Positions 19,761 to 28,018 of a stretch of DNA of 64,000 nucleotides are shown here, piece after piece. Location of the stretch: positions 119,404 through 183,403 of the forward strand of contig CADBCS010000004.1 in NCBI GenBank assembly GCA_902793195.1. Reading direction: 5' to 3'. Both the position numbers and the translations under genes were made by a program. How positions within the stretch are numbered: the stretch's first letter is position 1; every line of letters starts with the position of its first letter. The DNA is from an uncultured Coriobacteriaceae bacterium. GTDB lineage: Bacteria; Actinomycetota; Coriobacteriia; Coriobacteriales; Atopobiaceae. The notes below the pieces were generated by a model. That model had not been told where the DNA came from. It saw only the letters and a program-made list of their open reading frames with translations, and made no database searches.

Positions 19761-20882
19761 CTAGCGTCGTGATCTGTTCCGCCAGCGTCGGATGCGGGAG
19801 TTGAGCGAGAGTCCGCTGCGCGTGCGCAGGCCCATGAGCGGCACGGCGGCCAGTACCGGCAGCACATACTCCACAAAGCGCCACACAACATACCCTGCAG
19901 GGAGGGCTGCGCCGAACATCGAGCCAAACAGGAACGCGAACCCACCCTCGGCGCCAAACGTTCCCCCGGGCAGGGGTATCGCCGAGGTGAGCAGCTCCAG
20001 CATCGATCCGCAGGCAAGGCAGGTGAGCAGGTCGGCCTGGCAGCCAAACGCCTTGAGCACCACCCAGGGCAGCACGTACTGAAAGCCCAGCTGCACGAGC
20101 GTCACCACCAACGTGAGCAACATGAGGCGCCAGTTGCGAGCCCCCGCCTTGAATCCGTTGGAGAACTCGTAGATCTGCTCGTTGACCGTGTGGCTCCACC
20201 GTCGATAGCGCTCGTCCTTGATCAAGCCCCATCTGCGCAAAAGACGCAGGCCCCACGTGCCCAGCGCGCTCACCTGCCGGGGCAGCAGGCACACGAGCAG
20301 CAGCGAGGTGACCTCGACGACCTTTGCCCCAAAGAGCAGTGCCCCCACCAAAAACACGTTCCCATAGGTGTCGATAAAGTAGCCAAGGCGCGGAATGAGC
20401 ATGAGGGCGGCAAAGACGCCCTCGCTCGCCTCGTAGATGATGAACCTCGTGTACTGCAACGCCCCAGCCGACCCCACCGAGAGGCCAGCGCGGGTGAGGC
20501 GCAGGATCTGCGCCGGTGCGCCACCCGTGCCGTTGGGAGTGAGGTTGGAGAAGAAGACTCCCGTGGCCTCCACGCTCATGAGGTCGGCGATACCCAGCGG
20601 AGAGCTCTCGTCGCCCACTACGGCGACGGCGTAGGCCACCACTCCCAGCAGGTAATACGCCACGTAGCACAGCAACGCGACGATAACCCACGAGCGGTTG
20701 ACACCTGCCAGCGACTCCCAGAAGGCGACCCACTGACCCGAGAACACGAGGTACAGCACGTAGGCAATCGCCACAAGTCCCAAGAACACGGCGCTCCTGC
20801 GCACGGATCCCATGCCCTCGGGCGCACTGCCACCCTTGGGTTGGACCTGCATCTTGGGCTTTGTTCTGTGCGTGTTGTCCAT
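19761..20882 (-). CDS. Lysylphosphatidylglycerol synthase-type (UPF0104) membrane protein
   Basis: 373 residues with about eight membrane helices and the LPG_synthase_TM/UPF0104 motifs: FFSNLTPNGTGGAPAQ near residue 95 and IPLPGGTFGAEGGF near residue 315. It lacks the C-terminal aminoacyl-transfer domain of MprF, so it is a flippase-like or unassigned membrane protein of this family. The start codon lies seven bases after a perfect -10 TATAAT with no ribosome site, suggesting a leaderless mRNA. The hydrolase gene follows after 56 bases on the same strand. Confidence 0.85.
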   Translation of the reverse strand: MDNTHRTKPKMQVQPKGGSAPEGMGSVRRSAVFLGLVAIAYVLYLVFSGQWVAFWESLAGVNRSWVIVALLCYVAYYLLGVVAYAVAVVGDESSPLGIADLMSVEATGVFFSNLTPNGTGGAPAQILRLTRAGLSVGSAGALQYTRFIIYEASEGVFAALMLIPRLGYFIDTYGNVFLVGALLFGAKVVEVTSLLLVCLLPRQVSALGTWGLRLLRRWGLIKDERYRRWSHTVNEQIYEFSNGFKAGARNWRLMLLTLVVTLVQLGFQYVLPWVVLKAFGCQADLLTCLACGSMLELLTSAIPLPGGTFGAEGGFAFLFGSMFGAALPAGYVVWRFVEYVLPVLAAVPLMGLRTRSGLSLNSRIRRWRNRSRR

Positions 20883-20889
20883 GATAGGT

Positions 20890-20895
20890 ATTATA
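20890..20895 (-). promoter_or_regulatory. -10 box TATAAT, probably leaderless promoter
   Basis: On the minus strand TATAAT ends seven bases before the ATG at 20882, placing the expected transcription start at or within a base or two of the start codon. No Shine-Dalgarno sequence is seen. Leaderless mRNAs are common in actinobacteria. Confidence 0.5.
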
Positions 20896-21012
20896 CGGAG
20901 GCGCTGCCGAACAAGCGCCCTCATCTTATTCGAAGCTTGCGATGGGATGAGGTGCCAAACGGTCGACGCGCGGCCGCTCGCGCAAGCCGACGCGACCCCA
21001 CGAATTAACGGG

Positions 21013-21018
21013 TATAGT
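21013..21018 (+). promoter_or_regulatory. -10 box TATAGT for the lipoprotein gene
   Basis: TATAGT lies 24 bases before the lipoprotein ATG, leaving room for a short leader with AAAGGAGG. No convincing -35 was found at 16-18 bases upstream. Confidence 0.4.
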
Positions 21019-21042
21019 ACGAATACGAGTAAAGGAGGAAGC

Positions 21043-21885
21043 ATGAAACCGTCCAAGCTGCTCGTTACACTTCTGGTCCTCTCGCTACCCGTCGCCGTGC
21101 TCCTTGGGTGCGCACAACAAGGCGATGGGGTTGGCGCCAATACGAGCGTGGGGCAACAGGTTTCGCGCATGGTGCCCGTATCTACATACCTCAGCGAGCG
21201 CTACGCCAGCTACGACGCCTTCGACAAGGGCATTAGGGACGGTTCGGGCATCCCCCAGAGTCTGGAGCTCTTCGTCTCGGACACCATCGACGGCTATGTG
21301 TACGACAAGGACCTCATCGTTGCCGTGTGGAGCGAGCTGAGCAAGTTGAACATCGATCTTGGCCATCCCAAGCAGGACGAGGTCGAAGGCGGCATGATCA
21401 GCTTCTCGTTTGACACGGGAAAGGAGGTCATCTCGTTCCCGTTCCGCACGACCGAATACATGGAGTTCACCGACAAGACCCAGCTTGGCGTGGAGAACCC
21501 CCAAAAGGTCCAGGAGCTCGTCGATATGCTCACGGCGCTGGTTCAGGAGCAGATGCCAAAGCCCGGAGACGAGCTGACGGAGCACAACGGCGCCTATTTT
21601 TGGGATGCCGATGGCGACCAGATGCTCGAGCACATGTGGTTGGACGTTGTAGAGAACGGCGACGAGGCACCTAACGCAATGGAGATACGCCTGCTCAACG
21701 CAAACATGGACGTGAGCGCGTCCCTCGACCATGCATACACGGTCAAGCGCGTCGTGCTCGAGCAGGACGCGAAGGGTCCCTACGTCGTCTTGGAATACGA
21801 CCAGGGCGATCACTACAAGCACGACATCCCTGCCACATGCACGATTCGCCTCGTCGGCGACCAGCTTCAGTGCACCGAGCCGTAA
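21043..21885 (+). CDS. Putative lipoprotein of unknown function
   Basis: 280 residues. A lipoprotein signal peptide is clear: MKPSK, a hydrophobic core and the lipobox VLLGC with Cys23. The mature part is acidic and of mixed secondary structure, with no motif I recognise. Strong AAAGGAGG site before ATG at 21043. Monocistronic by layout: divergent from the UPF0104 gene and closed by a 14-bp hairpin shared with the convergent mfd gene. Confidence 0.8.
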   Translation: MKPSKLLVTLLVLSLPVAVLLGCAQQGDGVGANTSVGQQVSRMVPVSTYLSERYASYDAFDKGIRDGSGIPQSLELFVSDTIDGYVYDKDLIVAVWSELSKLNIDLGHPKQDEVEGGMISFSFDTGKEVISFPFRTTEYMEFTDKTQLGVENPQKVQELVDMLTALVQEQMPKPGDELTEHNGAYFWDADGDQMLEHMWLDVVENGDEAPNAMEIRLLNANMDVSASLDHAYTVKRVVLEQDAKGPYVVLEYDQGDHYKHDIPATCTIRLVGDQLQCTEP

Positions 21886-21916
21886 CCGTCCGTCGGGGAC
21901 CGTCCCCGACGGACGG
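21886..21916. terminator. 14-bp perfect hairpin between convergent genes
   Basis: Arms 21886-21899 and 21903-21916 pair perfectly with a three-base loop, starting directly after the lipoprotein stop codon and lying 9 bases beyond the mfd stop. Probably a bidirectional terminator; no T-run follows. Confidence 0.65.
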
Positions 21917-21924
21917 TCTGGCCC

Positions 21925-24900
21925 CTACTCGTCGTCTCCGCCCACCTGTGCGAGGACGTCGAGAACCACGGGCAGCAGCTGCTCGGCGTCGCGGCGGAAC
22001 GGGTACTTGAGTTGGGAGGTCTTGGGGTAGTAGAAGCCACGTTCGGCACGAAGCTTCGAGGCAACCTTGCGCGGGACCTCAATGCCCGTGTACACGATGC
22101 GCCCGCCCGTAAGGGCCACGCTCGCAACACCCAGACGCTCGCAACGAACACGAATGCGCGCCCTGTCGAACAGGTTGCGCGCCGCCAGCGGCATGGCACC
22201 CCACGTCTCCTCCAGCTCTGCCTGGAGGGTGTCGATCTCTGACAGCTCGGTGGCGGCCGCAAGCCTGCGATACGCCATCACGCGCTTGTCCACCTCGGGC
22301 AGGTACTCGTCCGCCAGATAGAAGTCTGCCGAGAGGTTGATCGTCACCTCGCTGGGCTCGTCTCCCTCGGCCACCTCCCCACGCGCCTCCGCCACGGCCT
22401 GACCCAGCATCTGCGTAAAGAGGTCGAAGCCAACACCGCTGAGGTTTCCGTGCTGCTCCGCACCCACCAACGAGCCAGCTCCGCGAATCTCCAGGTCGCG
22501 CATGGCAATGCGCATGCCGCTGCCCAACTCCTGGAACTCACCCAAGGCCGTGAGGCGCTCGGTCGCCTCGGGCGTGAGTGGCTCCTCGGGAGGGAACATG
22601 AAGTAGGCATACGCCTGCTCGCGACCGCGTCCCACGCGTCCCTTGAGCTGATAGAGCTGCGCCAGCCCCAGCCGTTGGGAGTCCTCGATGATCAGCGTGT
22701 TGGTGTGGGGGTTGTCTATGCCGCTCTCTATGATGGTCGTGGCCACCAGCACGTCCACCTCGCGCATCTGGAAGGCCAGCATGACCTCCTCTACCTGTGC
22801 GGGATTCATCTGCCCGTGGGCGATGGCCACCCGTGCCTCGGGCGCGGCCTCCTGCACGCGCTCGAGCGCATCCTCCATGGTGTGCACGCGGTTCGACACG
22901 TAGTACACCTGCCCCTCGCGCGCCAACTCGCGCCGAATGGCGGCGCTCACCACATCCGGGTCGTACTCACCCACATGCACGCGCACGGCCCGGCGGCCCG
23001 GCGGCGGAGTGAGGATGAGGCTCATGTCGCGCACCCCGCTCATGGCCATCTGCATGGTGCGCGGAATGGGCGTGGCCGAGAGCGTGAGCACGTCCACCTG
23101 CTCGCGCATGTTCTTGAGCTGCTCCTTGTGCTGCACGCCAAAGCGCTGCTCCTCGTCCACGATCACCAGGCCGAGCGCGTGCGGGTTGACGTCGTTGGAG
23201 AGCAGGCGGTGCGTGCCGACGAGCACGTCCACGTCGCCGGCTGCGAACGCGGCGAGGGACTTGCGTTGCTGGGCGGGCGTCACAAAGCGACTGAGGACCT
23301 CGACGCGTAGGTCGAACGGGGCGAACCTGTCGAAGAACGTGTCGTAGTGCTGCTGGGCGAGGATGGTCGTGGGACACAGCACCATAACCTGGCGACCGTC
23401 CATGCAACACTTGAAGGCCGCACGCAGAGCCACCTCGGTCTTGCCAAAGCCCACGTCGCCGCACAGAAGGCGATCCATGGGCTTGGGCGCCTCCATGTCG
23501 GCCTTTATGTCGGCTATGGCCGAGCGCTGGTCGGCGGTGATCTCGTAGGTGAAGCTCGCCTCCATGTCGCGCTGTGCGGGCGTGTCGGGCGCAAAGGCGT
23601 GGCCGCGCACGGCGCTGCGGCGCGTGTATAGGTCCACGAGGTCGAACGCGAGCTTCTTGGCCGACTTACGCGCGCGCCCCGTAATGCGGCTCCAGTCGGC
23701 CGTGTTGAGACGCGTGAGGCGTGGGCTGCTGCCATCGGGCCCCACGTAGCGCGTAATGCGATCCACCTGCTCAAGCGGAACGTAGAGCTTGTCGGCGTTG
23801 GCATACTCCAGCAGGAAGTAGTCGCGTTCGCGGCCACCCACCTCCTGGCGCACGATGTCGGCAAAGAGCGCGATTCCATGCGTCGCGTGCACCACGTAGT
23901 CGCCCGGCTTAAACGGGAACGTGACCTTGGTAACGTCCACGCGACGCGGGCGGCGCCTCTTTGCCATGCGAGCCGTGAGGTCCGACACCGAGAGGACCGC
24001 AAGGTGTGCGGACGGCACGATCACGCCTGCGGGAACGGGCAGGTCCACAAACGTCACCACTCCCGTCTGCAGGGCCGCCGGCTCCTCGTCGCGTCCCCCC
24101 TGCCCGGCTTGGAGCTCCTCCACGAACGGGATTGACTCGTCCGAGAAACGCAACTCCAAGTGCTCCCGCGCGTTGCGATCGGGTACGGCAAACACACAGG
24201 CCGCATCGTCGCGCACCATCTGGCGAACGCGACCGAGCAGCTTTGAGTCCGCACCGGCGATGTTGGGCTGCTGGACATTGAGGGAAGCGGGACCCTCGCT
24301 CCCCCGTCGCGCACCCGCTGTCCCCGCACGCATGATGGACGAGAAGGTCATACGCTGCTGCTTGCCAAAGTCGAGGTCGCGCGGCTGCGTGTAGAGGTCC
24401 TTGGTGTCTATGCGCGCGGCGGAGGCAGCGTGGACGATGTCGTCACTCGCATGCATGCAGTCGTCGAACAGCGCACGCGGCTCCAGCAGCACGACCAGTG
24501 CGGTCTTGGAGACGTGCTCGATGGGAGACGCCGTCCTTCCCCCGTACAGCGCACCTAGGTACTGGTCGATCTGCGGGGCGTTGGAACGCGAACGTATGAG
24601 CTCCAGGTCGGCCGCCACCTGCGTGCTTTCCTGCGCGGCGCGGTAGAGACCCCGCTCCGCCCGGGCAACGGTCTCGTCGGTGAGGGCGAACTCTCGACAT
24701 GGTACGATGCGCACCTCGTCCAGCTCGCCGATGGTCTGCCCGGTGGATGGCACCATGCGACGTATGCGGTCGATCTCGTCACCAAAGAACTCCATGCGCA
24801 CGGGAGCGGTGGCCTGCGCCGGATACACGTCCACCGTGTCACCGTGCACGCAAAAGGTGCCCGGCATATCCACCTCGCCCGTATCGGCGTAGCCCATGCC

Positions 24901-25374
24901 CACAAGCAGGCGGGGCACCTCGTCGAAGGGCACCTCGTCTCCCACGCAGAAGGTCGAGCTCGCGTAGTAGCCCGAGCCAACCGGTGGCACCCTGCGCAGC
25001 AGCGCGTGAGCCGATGCCACCACCAGGCACTTGCTTCCAGTGGCGAGGCACTCCATGGCGGCACAGCGCGCACCCACCACGGCATCGTCTGCCGACTTCG
25101 CCGACCAGGGCCAGTCCTTGCGCTCGGGGTAGCGCATAACCACGTTCTGGCCAAGCCAAGCGGCAAGCGACTGGGCCATGCGGTCGGCTGCCTCCTCGCC
25201 CGCCACCACCACAAGACAAGGCCGCGGATCGTGTGCCCACGCCGACGCCACCACGAGCGGACGCGCACTCTGGGCAATCGCAAGCGGAACGTCCTTGCCC
25301 TCTCTCAGCAACCTCATGGAGCCGGTGAGCTCCGGTGCGCTCAGGAGCTGACTCGCCACACGCTCGATTAGCAT
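21925..25374 (-). CDS. mfd: Transcription-repair coupling factor
   Basis: Mfd, 1149 residues, normal length. It removes RNA polymerase stalled at DNA damage and recruits UvrA. Visible: the N-terminal UvrB-like module, the RNA-polymerase-interacting CarD-like domain around GDYVVHATHGIALF, then the RecG-like motor with Walker A GDVGFGKTEVA, DEEQ box (VDEEQRFG), SATPIPRT and the TRG region ATTIIESGIDNP, and the C-terminal TRCF domain. The ATG at 25374 follows GGAGG. Identification is firm. Confidence 0.97.
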   Translation of the reverse strand: MLIERVASQLLSAPELTGSMRLLREGKDVPLAIAQSARPLVVASAWAHDPRPCLVVVAGEEAADRMAQSLAAWLGQNVVMRYPERKDWPWSAKSADDAVVGARCAAMECLATGSKCLVVASAHALLRRVPPVGSGYYASSTFCVGDEVPFDEVPRLLVGMGYADTGEVDMPGTFCVHGDTVDVYPAQATAPVRMEFFGDEIDRIRRMVPSTGQTIGELDEVRIVPCREFALTDETVARAERGLYRAAQESTQVAADLELIRSRSNAPQIDQYLGALYGGRTASPIEHVSKTALVVLLEPRALFDDCMHASDDIVHAASAARIDTKDLYTQPRDLDFGKQQRMTFSSIMRAGTAGARRGSEGPASLNVQQPNIAGADSKLLGRVRQMVRDDAACVFAVPDRNAREHLELRFSDESIPFVEELQAGQGGRDEEPAALQTGVVTFVDLPVPAGVIVPSAHLAVLSVSDLTARMAKRRRPRRVDVTKVTFPFKPGDYVVHATHGIALFADIVRQEVGGRERDYFLLEYANADKLYVPLEQVDRITRYVGPDGSSPRLTRLNTADWSRITGRARKSAKKLAFDLVDLYTRRSAVRGHAFAPDTPAQRDMEASFTYEITADQRSAIADIKADMEAPKPMDRLLCGDVGFGKTEVALRAAFKCCMDGRQVMVLCPTTILAQQHYDTFFDRFAPFDLRVEVLSRFVTPAQQRKSLAAFAAGDVDVLVGTHRLLSNDVNPHALGLVIVDEEQRFGVQHKEQLKNMREQVDVLTLSATPIPRTMQMAMSGVRDMSLILTPPPGRRAVRVHVGEYDPDVVSAAIRRELAREGQVYYVSNRVHTMEDALERVQEAAPEARVAIAHGQMNPAQVEEVMLAFQMREVDVLVATTIIESGIDNPHTNTLIIEDSQRLGLAQLYQLKGRVGRGREQAYAYFMFPPEEPLTPEATERLTALGEFQELGSGMRIAMRDLEIRGAGSLVGAEQHGNLSGVGFDLFTQMLGQAVAEARGEVAEGDEPSEVTINLSADFYLADEYLPEVDKRVMAYRRLAAATELSEIDTLQAELEETWGAMPLAARNLFDRARIRVRCERLGVASVALTGGRIVYTGIEVPRKVASKLRAERGFYYPKTSQLKYPFRRDAEQLLPVVLDVLAQVGGDDE

Positions 25375-25461
25375 ATGCCCATCCTCCGTACATTACGTTT
25401 GGCACGAGGGGCCACCCCATGCAGGCAGCCCCCCGATCGTCTTTGGTCTTCTCTCATACTC

Positions 25462-27846
25462 CTACTGAAACAGACGAATGCAGCCCGTTGGCGTGGCTCT
25501 ACGCGAAATGTTGACCTGTCTCACGCCCGTCGAGGAATTATACGCCTCGATAATCGAGCCGGCCCCCATGTAGATGGCAAGGTGATCGGGCCAGTATATC
25601 ACGTCACCCGGCTTGCTCTGGGAATACGGCACATGCTTCGCCTTGGTCGAGTTCCACAGGTTTCGCTCGTCATGCCCGTGCAACCCATTCGCGTCCACGT
25701 AGTGCGTCCAGGGATTGAAGTCGTTTTCGCCCGTGCCCCCACCCAGGTCCATGCCGCAGGCGTAGGCGCACTGAATCACGAGGCCGGCGCTGTCGACTCC
25801 CACGCTCGGGGCGCACGCATAGCCCTTCTTGTAGGGAGCGCCCAAGTAGTCGCGCGCACGCTGCAGGAAGGCGTTCACGCAATCGGTGCGCGAGGCGCTC
25901 TTGGAGATGCGTGACGGCGTGACGTAGGTAAAGGGATAGGTCGCCGCGCTGGGTATTTTGACGTTCTTGCTGCTCACCTGATAGTACCCCAGAGGATTCT
26001 GGTAGCCGGTCTTGCCTGTGTTCGCCCCGTCCACAAACGCGTTGTCCGTCGACCCCGGTGCCGATCCACCCTTTGCAACGAGCCTGATCTCCACGGCCTC
26101 CAAGCGATACGACAGACCCGCGGTACCAGCACTGTTGCCGTTTACGGCCCAGCCCATCCAGCCATAGCGTTGCGCGTGCACACGATAGTACACGTCGTAC
26201 TTCTTGCCAATCTCGCCAGTAAGGCGTACCTGAAGAGCCTCCACGCGCAGGGAGCGTCCAGAGGTACCGGCGGTCTTGCCCTGGCCAACCCAGTCCTGCC
26301 AGCCAATCCTCTGCACGTGGGCGCGCATCTGAATCTCTCCCGAGAAGCCCGTGCCGGTGACCTTGGCCTGCAATGCCTCCACGCGCAGGGCTCGTCCGGA
26401 GGTGCCGGCTGTCTCGCCTTCGCCAACCCATTTCTGCCAGCCGATCTTCTGAACGTGCCCGCGATAGGTGAGGTCGGGCAGACCGGAATACGTGTAGCTC
26501 TTGGCACCCTCGGACGAGGGGGCGGTCCCTCCCTTGCCCACCAGCTTGACCTCGATGACCTGTACGCCCTTGTTGGCATCGACGAATCCGGCCTTCTCGT
26601 TGTTCTTGGCCCACTTGAGCCAACCCTCGCCGTTGACGTAGGTGCGGTAGTAGATGTCGAACAGCTGACCGGACGTGCCCGTAAGCCGCATGCGAATGGC
26701 CTGCAGGCGCTTGCCGGATTCTGGGTTTCCCGCGTTCTTGGAACCCGTCACCTCGTCGAGCCAGCCAGCATCCTGCATGTAGACGCTGTAGTGCAAATCG
26801 TCGTTGGAAAGCTTGTTGCCCGAGAGCTCGGCCACCATGCCGTCCATCCACGTGTTGCTCGCAAAGGTTCCGGCACGGTCGCCGTCCGAGACCCAGCCGA
26901 GCCAACCCATGTCACCCACGCTCGCGCGATAGGTGATGCTGCCCTTGCTCACGAAGTCGGATCCGGTGGCAGGCTCAGTGTCGCCGCCCGCAGGTGCCGA
27001 CGCCCCCTTGGGCATCATCACGATCTGCAGGGCCTCCACGCGCAGGGCGCGCCCGGAGGTTCCGGCGGTGTCACCGTTCTTTACCCAGGCCTGCCAGCCG
27101 ACCTTCTGCACGTGGGCGCGATACCACACGTCGTAGTTGTTGGCAATGTTGCCCGTGAGCTTGATCTGGAGTGCCTCAACGCGCAGGGCGCGCCCGGAGG
27201 TGCCAGCCATCCCACCGTTGCTCTTCCAGCCCTGCCAGCCGACCTTCTGTACATGGGCGCGATAGGTAATGCCACCATCGATGCCGTTGGGCAGGGAGAT
27301 CTTGATGGCCTCCACACGCAGCCCCCTGCCGGAGGTTCCGCACACGCCGCCGTTGGTCGCCTCCTTTTGCCAGCCAATCTTCTGCACGTGGGCCTGGTAG
27401 GTGATGGTGGGGACGGGCGTCTCCTTTTGAATCGCTATCTCGTCGTTTCCGGACTTCTCGTCCTTGCTGGTCACCACCTCAACCGTTTCGGCAGACGTTT
27501 CCTGCACGTTCGCCTTTGGCACAGTGCCTTCCTGCATCTCGACGGCCTCGTCCTGTGCGGAAAGCTCCGATTGGGTCTCTTCTTGCGAGACCTGCTTTCC
27601 CTCACCCTCCTGTACGACGGATGTCTCCTCCGGCGCCGATGTCTCCGTGGGGTCGGTCTGCTGGGTAGGCTCCCCTTGGGGATTCGTCACATCTGTCGAC
27701 TCCACCTGCGTGTCTGGTTTCACGACCTCGGTGGGGTCACCCGCCTGCTCGGATTGCGTAATCTCCTCCGCAAGCCCTGACGTGGGCACCATCCCCAGGC
27801 AGAGCACCAGACTCAGGGCGCATGCTTGCATCTTGCGTAGTAGCAT
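25462..27846 (-). CDS. Secreted NlpC/P60-like protein with nine ChW repeats; catalytic Cys replaced by Ser
   Basis: 794 residues. Signal peptide (about 1-27), a Thr/Glu/Gln-rich linker (28-150), nine ChW repeats in three groups of three (about 150-600) separated by short Gly/Ser/Ala-Pro spacers, then a C-terminal NlpC/P60 domain (about 660-794). The middle group is the most diverged. The usual catalytic motif DC-S/A-GLV reads VDSAGLV here (Ser686, codon AGC at 25789-25791), while the DHLAIYMG histidine strand is kept. NlpC/P60 enzymes cut peptidoglycan stem peptides; the Cys-to-Ser change predicts loss of, or much lower, activity and perhaps a binding role. ATG at 27846 follows GGAGG; an ATG five codons earlier has no ribosome site. 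Confidence 0.9.
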   Translation of the reverse strand: MLLRKMQACALSLVLCLGMVPTSGLAEEITQSEQAGDPTEVVKPDTQVESTDVTNPQGEPTQQTDPTETSAPEETSVVQEGEGKQVSQEETQSELSAQDEAVEMQEGTVPKANVQETSAETVEVVTSKDEKSGNDEIAIQKETPVPTITYQAHVQKIGWQKEATNGGVCGTSGRGLRVEAIKISLPNGIDGGITYRAHVQKVGWQGWKSNGGMAGTSGRALRVEALQIKLTGNIANNYDVWYRAHVQKVGWQAWVKNGDTAGTSGRALRVEALQIVMMPKGASAPAGGDTEPATGSDFVSKGSITYRASVGDMGWLGWVSDGDRAGTFASNTWMDGMVAELSGNKLSNDDLHYSVYMQDAGWLDEVTGSKNAGNPESGKRLQAIRMRLTGTSGQLFDIYYRTYVNGEGWLKWAKNNEKAGFVDANKGVQVIEVKLVGKGGTAPSSEGAKSYTYSGLPDLTYRGHVQKIGWQKWVGEGETAGTSGRALRVEALQAKVTGTGFSGEIQMRAHVQRIGWQDWVGQGKTAGTSGRSLRVEALQVRLTGEIGKKYDVYYRVHAQRYGWMGWAVNGNSAGTAGLSYRLEAVEIRLVAKGGSAPGSTDNAFVDGANTGKTGYQNPLGYYQVSSKNVKIPSAATYPFTYVTPSRISKSASRTDCVNAFLQRARDYLGAPYKKGYACAPSVGVDSAGLVIQCAYACGMDLGGGTGENDFNPWTHYVDANGLHGHDERNLWNSTKAKHVPYSQSKPGDVIYWPDHLAIYMGAGSIIEAYNSSTGVRQVNISRRATPTGCIRLFQ

Positions 27847-27974
27847 CGACCGCACCTCCATCTGTCAATTCGGATAACTTCACTACCTTATCACAGGCCG
27901 CCACATTGGCCAAAGGCCGCAACGCGGCTGGGGGATAGTACCGACACCATGGGTAAAAGTGCTAAAGCAGTACG

Positions 27975-28002
27975 TCGGGGATACTCATATGAGCATCCCC
28001 GA
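27975..28002 (-). terminator. Hairpin after the first BspA-like gene
   Basis: Arms 27975-27986 and 27991-28002 pair over 12 positions; the one mismatch (A-C) is a G-U pair on the minus-strand RNA. It lies just beyond the stop at 28019 of the BspA-like gene. No strong T-run follows. Confidence 0.55.
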
Positions 28003-28018
28003 TATATCATCTATCACA

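Noticed and set aside
19705..20733. Upstream extension of the alpha/beta hydrolase to 613 residues
   Set aside because: Runs over the UPF0104 membrane protein gene in another frame; a good ribosome site supports the start at 19704.
26050..27410. Regularly spaced repeats that could look like a CRISPR array
   Set aside because: They are protein-coding ChW repeats in frame, too long and too diverged for CRISPR repeats.
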